In this document: positions 25,551 to 34,277 of the stretch, piece after piece
Numbering within the stretch: the first letter of the stretch is position 1
How the letters are laid out: each line of letters begins with the position of its first letter
Source of the DNA: SIG480 sp045595605
Lineage (GTDB): Bacteria; Bacillota; Clostridia; Oscillospirales; JAAYXM01
Length of the DNA: 64,000 nt
Assembly: GCA_045595605.1 (NCBI GenBank)
Contig: JAZOAS010000149.1
Span: 13,189 to 77,188, forward strand
Direction of reading: 5' to 3'
The notes under the pieces: generated by a model
Databases searched by the model: none
What the model saw: the letters and a program-made list of their open reading frames with translations, nothing else
Told to the model about the DNA's origin: nothing
Made by a program: the position numbers and the translations under genes

Positions 25551-28037
25551 ATGGCTACTAAATCAAATAAAAATGATAAACCGCTTAATCATCTTGAAAT
25601 CGAAAAGATTATAGATGTTGAGCTTAATGCTGAAATGAAAAGGGCGTACATTGACTATTCAATGTCCGTTATCGTCGGTCGTGCGCTCCCAGATGTACGC
25701 GACGGCTTAAAGCCCGTTCACAGAAGAATACTCTATACGATGTACGAGGACGGCTTAACACCCGATAAGGCATACCGTAAGTCTGCGACAACCGTCGGTG
25801 ATGTGCTCGGTAGATACCACCCGCACGGCGACAGCTCCGTTTACGATGCAATGGTCCGTATGGCGCAGTCCTTCTCTCTCCGTTATCCTATGGTTGACGG
25901 TCAGGGTAACTTCGGCTCGGTTGACGGCGACCCCGCCGCTGCATACCGTTATACTGAGGCGCGTCTTTCAAAGATTGCGCTTGAGATGCTTGCCGATATA
26001 GACAAGGAAACGGTTGACTTCGTACCGAACTTCGACGGCTACCACGAAGAGCCGTCTGTTCTCCCGTCGCGTATTCCGTCGCTTTTAGTCAACGGAAGTA
26101 ACGGTATCGCCGTCGGTATGACTACAAACATCCCGCCGCATAACCTCGGCGAGGTAATTGACGCGGTAATCGAGATTATCGATAACCCCGAAGCAACTCT
26201 TGCCGACCTTATGGAGCATATTAAGGGTCCGGACTTCCCGACCGCAGGCGTAATTATGGGTATGGCGGGCATCCGCGCCGCTTACGCGACAGGTAAGGGT
26301 CACCTTAAAGTCCGCGCGAAAACTGAAATCGAAGAATTTGACAACGGTCGCTTCCGCATAGTTGCAACTGAGCTTCCGTATATGGTCAACAAGGCTCGCC
26401 TTATTGAGCATATCGCAGAGCTTGTAAAGAATAAGACGATTGAGGGTATTACAAATATCCAGGATGAGTCTAGCCGTGAGGGTATGCGCGTTGTTATCGA
26501 GCTTTCGCGTACCGCAAACCCGCAGGTTGTTCTGAATTCACTCTTTAAACATACTCAGATGCAGTCAACCTTCGGCGTAATTCTCCTTGCGCTTGTTGAC
26601 AATAAGCCGAGAACGCTCTCTCTCCGAGATATTTTGGACCAGTACATAAACTTCCAGAAGGAAGTTATCAGAAGAAGAACTGCATTTGAGCTCAAAAAAG
26701 CTGAAGCAAGGGCTCACATCCTCGAGGGTCTCCGCATCGCGCTTGACCATATCGACGAGATTATAAAAATCATCCGCACAAGCTACGATGATGCAAAGGC
26801 TCGCCTTATGGAAACCTTCAATATGAGCGATGTTCAGGCTCAGGCTGTTCTTGATATGCGCCTTGCGCGTCTTCAGGGCCTTGAGCGCGAGAAAATTGAC
26901 GCTGAATATGCAGAGCTTATGAAGAAAATTGCTTACTGCAAGGAAGTTCTTGAATCAGATGCTCTCGTTGCGGGCATTCTTAAAGATGAGCTCACTGTCA
27001 TAAAGGACAAGTACGGCGACCCGAGAAGAACGGAAATCTGCCCGATTGATGACGAGATTGATATTGAAGACTTAATCCCGGTTGAGGACTGTGCATATAC
27101 GCTCACGCACCGCGGTTATATTAAGCGTATGCCGGTTTCTGTTTACCGCTCGCAGAACCGTGGCGGCAGAGGTGTTTCGGCGATGAAGCAGAAGGAAGAG
27201 GACTTTGTTGAGACAATGTTCACCTCTTCAAGCCACGACTGGGTGCTCTTCTTCACAACCCGCGGAAGAATGTATCGCCTCAAGGGCTATCAGATTCCCG
27301 AGTCAAGCCGTACGGCTGTCGGTATGAATATAGTTAACCTCATCGCATTCGAGCCTGACGAAAAGGTTACGGCGATGCTCTCCATAAAGGAGTTTGACGA
27401 TGAACACTTCCTCGTAATGGCAACGAGAAACGGTATCGTAAAGCGTATTGCGCTCTCAAGAGTTGACTCAACGAGAAAGGCGGGCGTTCGCGCAATAGGT
27501 CTCGATGATGACGACGAGCTTATCTCAGTTATGCTCACAGACTCTGAAAGTGAGCTCATGCTTGCAACGAGAAAGGGTATGGCTATCCGCTTCAAAGCAT
27601 CCGACATCCGCGCAACAGGAAGAGAGGCAGGCGGTGTTTACGGTATCGACCTCCGTGAGGGAGATTACCTCATCGGCGCTGCCGCAGTACGCGAGGGCAA
27701 GGATATCTTGACCGTTACGGAAAAGGGTATAGGAAAGAGAACTCCTGTTTCCGAGTACCGTCTCCAGAGCCGTTACGGCAAGGGTATAATGAACTATAAC
27801 ATAAGCGATAAGACAGGCGAAATCGCAAGCGTTATAATGGTTGACGACAGCGAGGATGTTATGATAATATCTAATGACGGTATTATTATAAGACTTCCTG
27901 CACGCGACATAAGCTGTCTCGGACGAGTTACGCGCGGCGTAATCCTCATGCGCGTTGCTGACGATGTAAGCGTTATCTCCGTCGCCGCCGCACCTCACGA
28001 AGAAGAGGAAGAAGCAGCGGCTGAGGCTGAAGAATAA
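25551..28037 (+). CDS. gyrA: DNA gyrase subunit A
   Basis: DNA-cleaving subunit (828 aa). The catalytic tyrosine lies in AAAYRYTEARLS. The quinolone-determining region reads HPHGDSSVYDAMVRMAQ, with the Ser and Asp of drug-sensitive enzymes in place. The C-terminal beta-pinwheel has the GyrA box as QNRGGRG (usual form QRRGGKG), so it is a gyrase rather than topo IV. The tail is a Glu/Ala-rich acidic stretch. Confidence 0.97.
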   Translation: MATKSNKNDKPLNHLEIEKIIDVELNAEMKRAYIDYSMSVIVGRALPDVRDGLKPVHRRILYTMYEDGLTPDKAYRKSATTVGDVLGRYHPHGDSSVYDAMVRMAQSFSLRYPMVDGQGNFGSVDGDPAAAYRYTEARLSKIALEMLADIDKETVDFVPNFDGYHEEPSVLPSRIPSLLVNGSNGIAVGMTTNIPPHNLGEVIDAVIEIIDNPEATLADLMEHIKGPDFPTAGVIMGMAGIRAAYATGKGHLKVRAKTEIEEFDNGRFRIVATELPYMVNKARLIEHIAELVKNKTIEGITNIQDESSREGMRVVIELSRTANPQVVLNSLFKHTQMQSTFGVILLALVDNKPRTLSLRDILDQYINFQKEVIRRRTAFELKKAEARAHILEGLRIALDHIDEIIKIIRTSYDDAKARLMETFNMSDVQAQAVLDMRLARLQGLEREKIDAEYAELMKKIAYCKEVLESDALVAGILKDELTVIKDKYGDPRRTEICPIDDEIDIEDLIPVEDCAYTLTHRGYIKRMPVSVYRSQNRGGRGVSAMKQKEEDFVETMFTSSSHDWVLFFTTRGRMYRLKGYQIPESSRTAVGMNIVNLIAFEPDEKVTAMLSIKEFDDEHFLVMATRNGIVKRIALSRVDSTRKAGVRAIGLDDDDELISVMLTDSESELMLATRKGMAIRFKASDIRATGREAGGVYGIDLREGDYLIGAAAVREGKDILTVTEKGIGKRTPVSEYRLQSRYGKGIMNYNISDKTGEIASVIMVDDSEDVMIISNDGIIIRLPARDISCLGRVTRGVILMRVADDVSVISVAAAPHEEEEEAAAEAEE

Positions 28038-28046
28038 ATTAAAAGA

Positions 28047-28076
28047 CGGGGCAGGCTTTGCCCTGCCCCGATTTTA
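28047..28076 (+). terminator. Terminator of the dnaA-gyrA region
   Basis: CGGGGCAGG pairs with CCTGCCCCG, followed by ATTTTA, ten bases after the gyrA stop. Confidence 0.85.
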
Positions 28077-28082
28077 GTCTCA

Positions 28083-28170
28083 AAGAGGATGTCCCCACTC
28101 GCTCGCCAAAATAAATTTTGGCAACCGCTCGGGGATGACATGCAGGCGCCGTCGGCGTCTGTGACAGCAA
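28083..28170. repeat. Palindromic intergenic repeat between gyrA and rnhA
   Basis: GTCCCC...GGGGATGAC brackets a hairpin CGCCAAAAT/ATTTTGGC, followed by GGCGCCGTCGGCGTC. The block looks like a dispersed palindromic unit rather than a gene or promoter. Confidence 0.45.
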
Positions 28171-28201
28171 GTCTGATAAGACAACTCAAAGGATAATTAA
28201 T

Positions 28202-28642
28202 ATGAAGAAAGTAACCATTTATACCGACGGCTCCTGCTCCGGCAACCCCGGACCCGGAGGGTGGGGCGCGATACTCGAGTATAACGGAATAGAAAAAGAG
28301 ATGTCGGGCGGCAGCCCCGATACTACAAACAACAAAATGGAGCTTTCGGGCGTTATTGAGGCGCTCTCTGCGCTCCGTGAGCCGTGTGAGGTAGAGCTTT
28401 TTACCGACAGCCGATATGTGGTTGACGGTATCGAAAAAGGCTGGGCAAAGAAATGGAAAGAAAACGGCTGGATGAGAAACCGCCGTGAAAAGGCGCTCAA
28501 TCCTGAGCTGTGGGACAAGCTCCTTACCCTTCTTGATGAGCATAAGGTCACCTTCCATTGGGTAAAGGGGCATGACAGTAACGAAAAAAATAACCGCTGT
28601 GATACTCTCGCGGTTTTAAAATCAAAGGAATACATGGAGTGA
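28202..28642 (+). CDS. rnhA: Ribonuclease HI
   Basis: A 146-residue RNase H that cuts RNA in RNA-DNA hybrids. The catalytic carboxylates are in place: YTDGSCSGNPGPGGWG (Asp10), the Glu in NKMELSGVIEAL, the Asp in LFTDSRYVVDGI and the Asp in NNRCDTLA; the WVKGHDSNEKN loop is conserved. AAAGGA precedes the start. The next gene begins almost immediately, so it shares a transcript with the Fe-S genes. Confidence 0.95.
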   Translation: MKKVTIYTDGSCSGNPGPGGWGAILEYNGIEKEMSGGSPDTTNNKMELSGVIEALSALREPCEVELFTDSRYVVDGIEKGWAKKWKENGWMRNRREKALNPELWDKLLTLLDEHKVTFHWVKGHDSNEKNNRCDTLAVLKSKEYME

Positions 28643-28647
28643 AACAA

Positions 28648-29811
28648 ATGATATATGCAGATAATTCGGCAACAACGCGTGTAAAACCCGAAGTTTTGGA
28701 GAAAATGTTGCCGTTTTTCAAAGAGCAGTACGGAAACCCCTCAAGCCTCTACACTTTTGCGTATGATGCAAAGCGCGCAGTTGAAGATGCAAGAGAAAAG
28801 GTTGCTTCCGTAATCGGTGCGAAGAGCCGTGAAATCTTCTTCACAAGCTGCGGAAGCGAGTCTGACAACTGGGCTATCCGCGGTGTTGCGGATAAATACG
28901 AATCAGGTCACATCATAACCTCGGCGATTGAGCATCCCGCAGTTATGAATACCTGTAAATATCTCGAGAAAAAGGGATATGAGGTGACTTATCTCCCCGT
29001 TGACGAGCTCGGCAGAGTTTCGGCAGAGGATGTAAAAAAAGCTATCCGCAAGGATACGATTCTTATAAGCATAATGACCGCAAATAACGAAATCGGCACA
29101 ATTCAGCCGATTGCCGAAATCGGAAAAATCGCAAAAGAGAACAAAATTCTCTTCCATACCGACGCTGTTCAGGCGTACGGACACATTCCGATAAATGTTG
29201 ACGAGATGAATATAGACCTTCTCTCGCTCTCGGGTCATAAAATCGGTGCTCCGAAGGGTATTGGTGCGCTTTATGTGAGAACGGGTATAAAGCTTACAAA
29301 CCTCATCTGCGGCGGCGGTCAGGAAAAAGGCAGACGCGCAGGAACGGAGAATGTTCCGTATATCGCAGGTCTTGGCGAGGCGGCGCGCCTTGCAAAAGAA
29401 AATATGGAAGAAAATGTAAAAAAACTTACAGAAATGAGAAAAAGGCTCATTGAAAGGGTTACAAAAATACCTTACACAAAGCTCACGGGCGACCCGGAAA
29501 ACCGTCTCCCCGGTCTTTGCAGTATAGTTATCGAAGGAATCGAGGGCGAGGCACTGCTGCTCAATATGTGGAACGAGGGCATCTGCGCAAGCTCAGGCTC
29601 TGCCTGCTCTTCAGGCTCGCTTGACCCGTCGCATGTCCTTCTCGCAATCGGACTTCCCCATCACATCGCCCACGGCTCACTCAGGCTCTCACTCGGCGAG
29701 GACAATGAGGTCGGCGATGAAATTAAGATTGCCGAAGCGGTCGAGCGTGTTGCCGAGAAGCTTCGCGCAATGAGCCCCGTCTGGGAAAACGGCAAACCGA
29801 TGTGGGCATAA
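28648..29811 (+). CDS. nifS: Cysteine desulfurase (NifS/IscS type)
   Basis: PLP enzyme that removes sulfur from cysteine for Fe-S cluster assembly (387 aa). It starts MIYADNSATTRVKPEVLEKM. The PLP lysine is in LLSLSGHKIGAPKGIGALY and the catalytic cysteine lies in the loop ASSGSACSSGS. The ATG at 28648 has GGAG at a good distance; a GTG at 28639 overlapping rnhA is the alternative. The IscU scaffold gene follows by 24 bases, confirming the pathway. Confidence 0.95.
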   Translation: MIYADNSATTRVKPEVLEKMLPFFKEQYGNPSSLYTFAYDAKRAVEDAREKVASVIGAKSREIFFTSCGSESDNWAIRGVADKYESGHIITSAIEHPAVMNTCKYLEKKGYEVTYLPVDELGRVSAEDVKKAIRKDTILISIMTANNEIGTIQPIAEIGKIAKENKILFHTDAVQAYGHIPINVDEMNIDLLSLSGHKIGAPKGIGALYVRTGIKLTNLICGGGQEKGRRAGTENVPYIAGLGEAARLAKENMEENVKKLTEMRKRLIERVTKIPYTKLTGDPENRLPGLCSIVIEGIEGEALLLNMWNEGICASSGSACSSGSLDPSHVLLAIGLPHHIAHGSLRLSLGEDNEVGDEIKIAEAVERVAEKLRAMSPVWENGKPMWA

Positions 29812-29835
29812 AATTTTAAATTAAGGAGAAAAATT

Positions 29836-30270
29836 ATGTATAGCGATAAAGTTTTAGACCATTTCCAGAACCCGCGCAATGTCGGAGAAATCGCCGATGC
29901 AAACGCTGTCGGTCAGGTTGGCAACTCCAAGTGCGGAGATATTATGAAGATGTATATGAAGATAGAAAACGATGTCATCGTTGATGTATCGTTCAAGACC
30001 TTCGGTTGCGGCGCCGCGATTGCGACATCATCAATGGCAACCGAAATGGTAAAGGGAAAAACCGTCGAAGAGGCGCTCAAGCTCACAAACCGCGCGGTTG
30101 CAGAAGCTCTTGACGGACTTCCACCTGAAAAGCTTCACTGCTCAGTTCTTGCGGAGGAGGCTATCCGCTCCGCAATCGGCGACTACTACAAAAAGACAGG
30201 CCGCGATACCTCAGAGCTCGGTCTCTGCGACGGAAACTGCGAGAATTGCTGTTCTCACGGTCACCACTAA
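29836..30270 (+). CDS. nifU: Iron-sulfur scaffold protein IscU/NifU
   Basis: A 144-residue scaffold on which the desulfurase partner builds clusters. The three scaffold cysteines are in GNSKCGDIM, KTFGCGAAI and KLHCSVLAEEA. The core opens YSDKVLDHFQNPRNVG. It ends with an unusual tail, GLCDGNCENCCSHGHH, with four more cysteines and three histidines that could hold metal. GGAG precedes the start. Confidence 0.94.
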   Translation: MYSDKVLDHFQNPRNVGEIADANAVGQVGNSKCGDIMKMYMKIENDVIVDVSFKTFGCGAAIATSSMATEMVKGKTVEEALKLTNRAVAEALDGLPPEKLHCSVLAEEAIRSAIGDYYKKTGRDTSELGLCDGNCENCCSHGHH

Positions 30271-30290
30271 GTATAAAACAGGATAAATTC

Positions 30291-30323
30291 AACTGACCGT
30301 TATCAAAAAACGGTCAGTTTTAT
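30291..30323 (+). terminator. Terminator of rnhA-nifS-nifU
   Basis: AACTGACCGT pairs with ACGGTCAGTT, followed by TTTATG. Confidence 0.8.
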
Positions 30324-30355
30324 GTGTAAAAGATGAAAGGATACATATATATAAT

Positions 30356-31744
30356 ATGGAAAAAACTCTCACAGAAAACAAAATGGGAACCGCGCCAATC
30401 GGCAGACTTCTTATGGGAATGGCGATTCCCATGATGATTTCGATGCTCGTACAGGCGTTTTATAATGTCGTTGACAGCATCTTCGTCGCGCAGATTTCGG
30501 AAAACGCTCTGAGCGCAGTTTCGCTTGCATTCCCGCTCCAGAATATTATGATAGCCTTCGGCGGCGGTACGGCGCTCGGTATGAACGCTATTCTCTCCCG
30601 CGCGCTTGGCGAGAAGAGACAGGACGAGGCTGACCGCGCGGCAAATACGGGAATCTTCCTCTCAATTATGTCGGCGCTTGTCTGCGCGCTTATAGGCTTT
30701 TTCCTCACCCGCCCGTTCTTTGAGCTTATGACGGATGTCACGGAAATCGTCGATTACGGAACAGACTATGCAAGTATCTGCCTTATCTTCTCAATAGGTA
30801 TCTTCTCACAGTTCTGCTTCGAGCGACTTCTCCAGTCAACGGGAAAAACCTCGCTCGCAATGGTCTGCCAGCTCATCGGCGCGGTTATAAACATAATCCT
30901 CGACCCGATTCTCATTTTTGAAAAGGGTGAAGTTCTTTTCGGTGGCGCGTTCACGATGCCGATAGGCTTCGGTCTTGATGTCGCGGGTGCGGCATATGCA
31001 ACGATTTCAGGTCAGATTATCGCGGCGATTGTTGCGATTATCCTCAATATCACGGTAAACCGCGAGATAAACATCTCTATAAAGAAAATCCGCTTCAACG
31101 GAGAAACAGCGGGAAAGATTTATACAATCGGTTTCCCGTCAATTCTCATGCAGTCGGTCGGTTCGGTAATGAACTTCTGCCTCAATCAGATTCTTCTTGG
31201 CTTTTCTACCACCGCAACCGCAGTTTTCGGCTCATACTTCAAGCTCCAGAGCTTCATATTCATGCCCGTTTTCGGTCTCAATAACGGTATGATTCCGATA
31301 ATTTCGTACAACTACGGCGCGCGTCGCCCAGACAGAATCAAGAAGACGATAACCGTCGCGATAATTACCGCGATGTCGGTTATGGCTTGCGGAACGATTA
31401 TTTTTGAGTTCTTCCCCGAGATTCTTCTCGGCTTCTTCAACGCATCCCCTGAGATGCTTACGCTCGGCATCCCCGCGCTTCGTATAATCGCAACCCACTT
31501 TATCGTTGCGGGCTTCTGTATTATAGTAAACTCCGTCTGTCAGGCGATAGGAAACCCGTTCCATTCGCTTATTATCTCAATCTGCCGACAGCTTGTCGTT
31601 CTTATTCCCGCGGCATATTTGCTCTCAAAAACGGGCATACTTAATCTTGTCTGGTTTGCTTTCCCGATTGCGGAAGTCGCGTCGCTTATCATGTGCCTTA
31701 TCTTCCTGAAAAGGACTTTGGAAAAGGTTCACGCGACAGAATAA
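30356..31744 (+). CDS. MATE family efflux transporter
   Basis: A 462-residue membrane protein with about 12 helices in two similar halves, each opening with an IPMMISMLVQAFYNVVDSIF-like helix. It belongs to the DinF/NorM group that exports drugs or metabolites using a cation gradient. GAAAGGA lies upstream. The substrate is not predictable. It ends 20 bases before the tRNA promoter. Confidence 0.92.
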   Translation: MEKTLTENKMGTAPIGRLLMGMAIPMMISMLVQAFYNVVDSIFVAQISENALSAVSLAFPLQNIMIAFGGGTALGMNAILSRALGEKRQDEADRAANTGIFLSIMSALVCALIGFFLTRPFFELMTDVTEIVDYGTDYASICLIFSIGIFSQFCFERLLQSTGKTSLAMVCQLIGAVINIILDPILIFEKGEVLFGGAFTMPIGFGLDVAGAAYATISGQIIAAIVAIILNITVNREINISIKKIRFNGETAGKIYTIGFPSILMQSVGSVMNFCLNQILLGFSTTATAVFGSYFKLQSFIFMPVFGLNNGMIPIISYNYGARRPDRIKKTITVAIITAMSVMACGTIIFEFFPEILLGFFNASPEMLTLGIPALRIIATHFIVAGFCIIVNSVCQAIGNPFHSLIISICRQLVVLIPAAYLLSKTGILNLVWFAFPIAEVASLIMCLIFLKRTLEKVHATE

Positions 31745-31764
31745 AAATTTTTCAAAGAAAACTG

Positions 31765-31793
31765 TTGACAAACGGAAAAATTTTTGATATTAT
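31765..31793 (+). promoter_or_regulatory. Promoter of the tRNA pair
   Basis: TTGACA (31765-31770), 17-bp spacer and TATTAT (31788-31793), 19 bp before tRNA-Thr. Confidence 0.85.
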
Positions 31794-31811
31794 TTATAGG
31801 CTGTTAAAAAT

Positions 31812-31887
31812 GCTGGTGTAGCTCAATTGGCAGAGCAGCTGATTTGTAATCAGCAGGTTGTAGGTTCAAGTCCTATCACCAGCTCCA
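31812..31887 (+). tRNA. tRNA-Thr (UGU)
   Basis: A 76-base cloverleaf with acceptor GCTGGTG/CACCAGC, D arm GCTC/GAGC, anticodon stem GCTGA/TCAGC around TTTGTAA (anticodon TGT), T arm GTAGG/CCTAT with TTCAAGT, discriminator T and an encoded CCA. Confidence 0.97.
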
Positions 31888-31894
31888 GCTATAT

Positions 31895-31980
31895 GGAGGA
31901 GTTCCCGAGCGGCCAAAGGGGGCAGACTGTAAATCTGTTGTCTTTCGACTTCGGTGGTCCGAATCCACCCTCCTCCACCA
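31895..31980 (+). tRNA. tRNA-Tyr (GUA)
   Basis: An 86-base class II tRNA with acceptor GGAGGAG/CTCCTCC, anticodon stem CAGA/TCTG around CTGTAAA (anticodon GTA), a long variable arm, T loop TCCGAATCC and an encoded CCA. It is seven bases after tRNA-Thr. Confidence 0.97.
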
Positions 31981-31986
31981 GAAAAT

Positions 31987-32014
31987 GACCTGATGCTTTG
32001 CATCAGGTCTTTTT
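31987..32014 (+). terminator. Terminator of the tRNA pair
   Basis: GACCTGATG pairs with CATCAGGTC, followed by TTTTTC. Its T-run forms the left end of the next repeat element. Confidence 0.85.
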
Positions 32015-32190
32015 CAATGATGTTTGCCTACGGCAAATGATGTTGACTTCGTCAATGATGTTCGCTTCGCGAATGATGTGTGCCTTGTGGCACATTTGGC
32101 AAACATCGCATCATTGCAAGTTAACGAGCAACATCATTTTGAACAAAGAGGAAAACATCATATCGCCGTAGGCGATGCCTCATTGAAAAA
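32010..32190. repeat. Hairpin-module element with terminal inverted repeats
   Basis: About 181 bp with no gene. The ends are TTTTTCAATGA (32010-32020) and its near inverse TCATTGAAAAA (32180-32190). Inside the left half four mini-hairpins (TTTGCC/GGCAAA, TTGAC/GTCAA, TTCGC/GCGAA, TGTGCC/GGCACA) are spaced by TGATG; the right half carries inverse spacers (CATCA) and a GCC-TAC-GGC module in reverse. It resembles a non-autonomous palindromic element. Confidence 0.6.
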
Positions 32191-32279
32191 AGTTCTTGAA
32201 TAAGAAGTTCACATAGAAAATATGTTACCTTTAGTCGCTCTTTCGAAAAAACGACCGTCGTTTTTTGTTTTACCAAACC

Positions 32280-32308
32280 TTGACACTTCTCTTTTCGGAG
32301 AATATACT
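32280..32308 (+). promoter_or_regulatory. Promoter of the acetyltransferase gene
   Basis: TTGACA (32280-32285), 17-bp spacer and TATACT (32303-32308), 31 bp before the start codon. Confidence 0.8.
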
Positions 32309-32338
32309 TGTAACCGAGAAAATTTAAGGAGTTTTACT

Positions 32339-32866
32339 ATGGAATTTAAGCTTCTTTCTTCAGTCGAAAAAGAAAAATACGAAGAAGAAATTCTTAATAT
32401 GCTCAAAGACGCGGATGATGACTTTCTTCCCCCGCTTTCAAAGCGCAATGTAAACCGTGAGACCAATCGGAACACCTTTTCGGATGTGCGAAGCGAGCAG
32501 AACATCCGCAATTACTGCTCTGCAATGCTCAAGGAATCGGTTCTCGCCATTTTTGAGGGAGACGCACTTTGTGGGTTTGTATCGTTTGCGGAAAACCTCA
32601 AAAATGAGATCATTACGGAAACTCCGAATATCTATATAGGAACAGCAGTAATCGCCGCAACCCTTCGCGGAAAAGGTGCGCTTACAAAAGCATACGACCA
32701 TCTTTTCAACGACATATTCCGTGACAGAAATATCTTCACTCGAACCTGGTCAACAAATGCCGCGCATATAAAAGTCCTCTCGAAATTCTCTTTTGATGAA
32801 ATCAAGAGAATTAAGGACGACCGTGGTGAGGGAATTGATACAATATATTTCTTAAAAAGAAGATAA
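32339..32866 (+). CDS. GNAT-like acetyltransferase
   Basis: A 175-residue protein. The second half has the GNAT layout: a strand with NIYIGTAVIAATLRGKGALT, where RGKGALT fits the acetyl-CoA pyrophosphate loop (R-G-x-G-A/S), followed by a helix and a final strand. The start is the ATG at 32339 after AAGGAG; the longer in-frame reading runs through the promoter. The substrate is unknown. The N-terminal half (DDDFLPPLSKRN) has no match I recognise. Confidence 0.75.
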   Translation: MEFKLLSSVEKEKYEEEILNMLKDADDDFLPPLSKRNVNRETNRNTFSDVRSEQNIRNYCSAMLKESVLAIFEGDALCGFVSFAENLKNEIITETPNIYIGTAVIAATLRGKGALTKAYDHLFNDIFRDRNIFTRTWSTNAAHIKVLSKFSFDEIKRIKDDRGEGIDTIYFLKRR

Positions 32867-32868
32867 AA

Positions 32869-32898
32869 GGAATGAGCCTTCCGGCTCATTCCTTTTTT
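32869..32898 (+). terminator. Terminator after the acetyltransferase
   Basis: GGAATGAGCC pairs with GGCTCATTCC, followed by TTTTTT. Confidence 0.9.
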
Positions 32899-32939
32899 GT
32901 CGTAATAGTACAAAAATATGGTAAAAAACACTTCGCTTC

Positions 32940-32968
32940 TTGACCTTTTGTATATGAAGTAGTATAAT
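32940..32968 (+). promoter_or_regulatory. Promoter of the polysaccharide locus
   Basis: TTGACC (32940-32945), 17-bp spacer and TATAAT (32963-32968). It is the only clear promoter before the run of fourteen same-strand genes that follows. Confidence 0.8.
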
Positions 32969-33020
32969 GTATGATAGCATAGGTGTATTGTAAAATCCGA
33001 TTGATCGGGGGAAATATATT

Positions 33021-34277
33021 TTGGAAAAGTTTGAAAAAAAAGTCTGGCTTGCCACACCGACAATGCACGGTGAAGAGCTTGAATATGTTAAGCAGGCGTA
33101 TGATACAAACTGGATGAGTACGGTTGGCGAGAACATCAACGAGGTTGAGCGTATTGCCGCCGAAAAAGCGGAAATGAAATATGCCGTCGGGCTCTCCTGC
33201 TGTACTGCGGCGCTCCACCTTGCGGTGAAGCACGCGGGCGAGACGCTTTACGGAAAACCCGCGATAAGCCACGGTGCTCTTGAGGGAAAGCGCGTTTTCT
33301 GCTCGGATATGACATTCGATGCAACCCTTAACCCCGTTGTGTATGAGGGCGGTATCCCTGTCTTTATTGATACTGAGGACTCGTCGTGGAATATGGATCC
33401 CAAGGCGCTTGAGCGCGCATTTGAGATGTACCCCGATGTAAAGCTTGTCGTTTATGCCGAGCTTTACGGCTTCCCCGGAAGAATTGATATTATAAAGGAA
33501 ATTTGCGAGAAGCACGGTGCGCTTTTAATCGAAGACGCGGCTGAAGCTATGGGCGCAACCGTAAACGGCCGTCAGTGCGGCTCGTTTGGCGACTACTCTG
33601 CCGTAAGCTATAACGGAAACAAGATTATTACGGGCTCCGCCGGCGGATGCCTTCTCACGAATGATATTGAGGTTGCAAACAAGGCGCGCAAGTGGTCAAC
33701 TCAGGCGCGTGAGAATGCGCCGTGGTACCAGCACGAAGAGGTTGGCTATAACTACCGTATGAGCAATGTCATCGCGGGCGTTGTCCGCGGTCAGTATCCG
33801 CATCTTGAGGAGCACATTGCTCAGAAAAAGGCGATTTACGAGAGATATCGCGACGGCTTTGCCGGTCTCCCCGTGAAGATGAACCCGATTACGGACGGAA
33901 CCGAGCCGAACTACTGGCTCTCGGCTATGATTATTGATAAAGAGTATATGTGCAAGCAGGTAAGAGACGATTCATCTGCACTCTACATAAAGGAAAAAGG
34001 AAAAACCTGCCCGACGGAGATTCTGGAGAAGCTTGCGAGCTTCAACGCCGAAGGTCGCCCCGTCTGGAAGCCGATGCACATGCAGCCGATGTACAGGATG
34101 CACGAGTTTGTAACGCTTGACGGAAGCGGTCGTTGCAGAACAAACGCGTATATCGCAGGCGGTGCTGAGGATGTCGGCGCGGATATCTTCGCACGCGGAC
34201 TGTGCCTGCCCAGTGACAATAAGATGACAAAAGACGAACAGGATAAGGTAATTGAAATCGTAAGGTCGTGTTTTTGA
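33021..34277 (+). CDS. DegT/DnrJ/EryC1-type sugar aminotransferase
   Basis: PLP enzyme that adds an amino group to a keto-sugar nucleotide (418 aa). The opening VWLATPTMHGEELEYVKQAYDTNWMS is typical. DAAEAMGATVNG and the PLP lysine in SYNGNKIITGSAGGCLLTND are intact. The TTG start at 33021 has GGGGG upstream; no nearer ATG fits. With the following sugar transferase and PglD-like acetyltransferase it suggests synthesis of a bacillosamine-type sugar, for which this would be the PglE step. No 4,6-dehydratase is in the window. Codon use resembles the core genome. Confidence 0.9.
   Translation: MEKFEKKVWLATPTMHGEELEYVKQAYDTNWMSTVGENINEVERIAAEKAEMKYAVGLSCCTAALHLAVKHAGETLYGKPAISHGALEGKRVFCSDMTFDATLNPVVYEGGIPVFIDTEDSSWNMDPKALERAFEMYPDVKLVVYAELYGFPGRIDIIKEICEKHGALLIEDAAEAMGATVNGRQCGSFGDYSAVSYNGNKIITGSAGGCLLTNDIEVANKARKWSTQARENAPWYQHEEVGYNYRMSNVIAGVVRGQYPHLEEHIAQKKAIYERYRDGFAGLPVKMNPITDGTEPNYWLSAMIIDKEYMCKQVRDDSSALYIKEKGKTCPTEILEKLASFNAEGRPVWKPMHMQPMYRMHEFVTLDGSGRCRTNAYIAGGAEDVGADIFARGLCLPSDNKMTKDEQDKVIEIVRSCF

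Noticed and set aside
25551..28037. gyrA as topoisomerase IV subunit parC
   Set aside because: It follows gyrB next to dnaA-dnaN-recF and keeps a GyrA-box-like QNRGGRG, so gyrase is far more likely.
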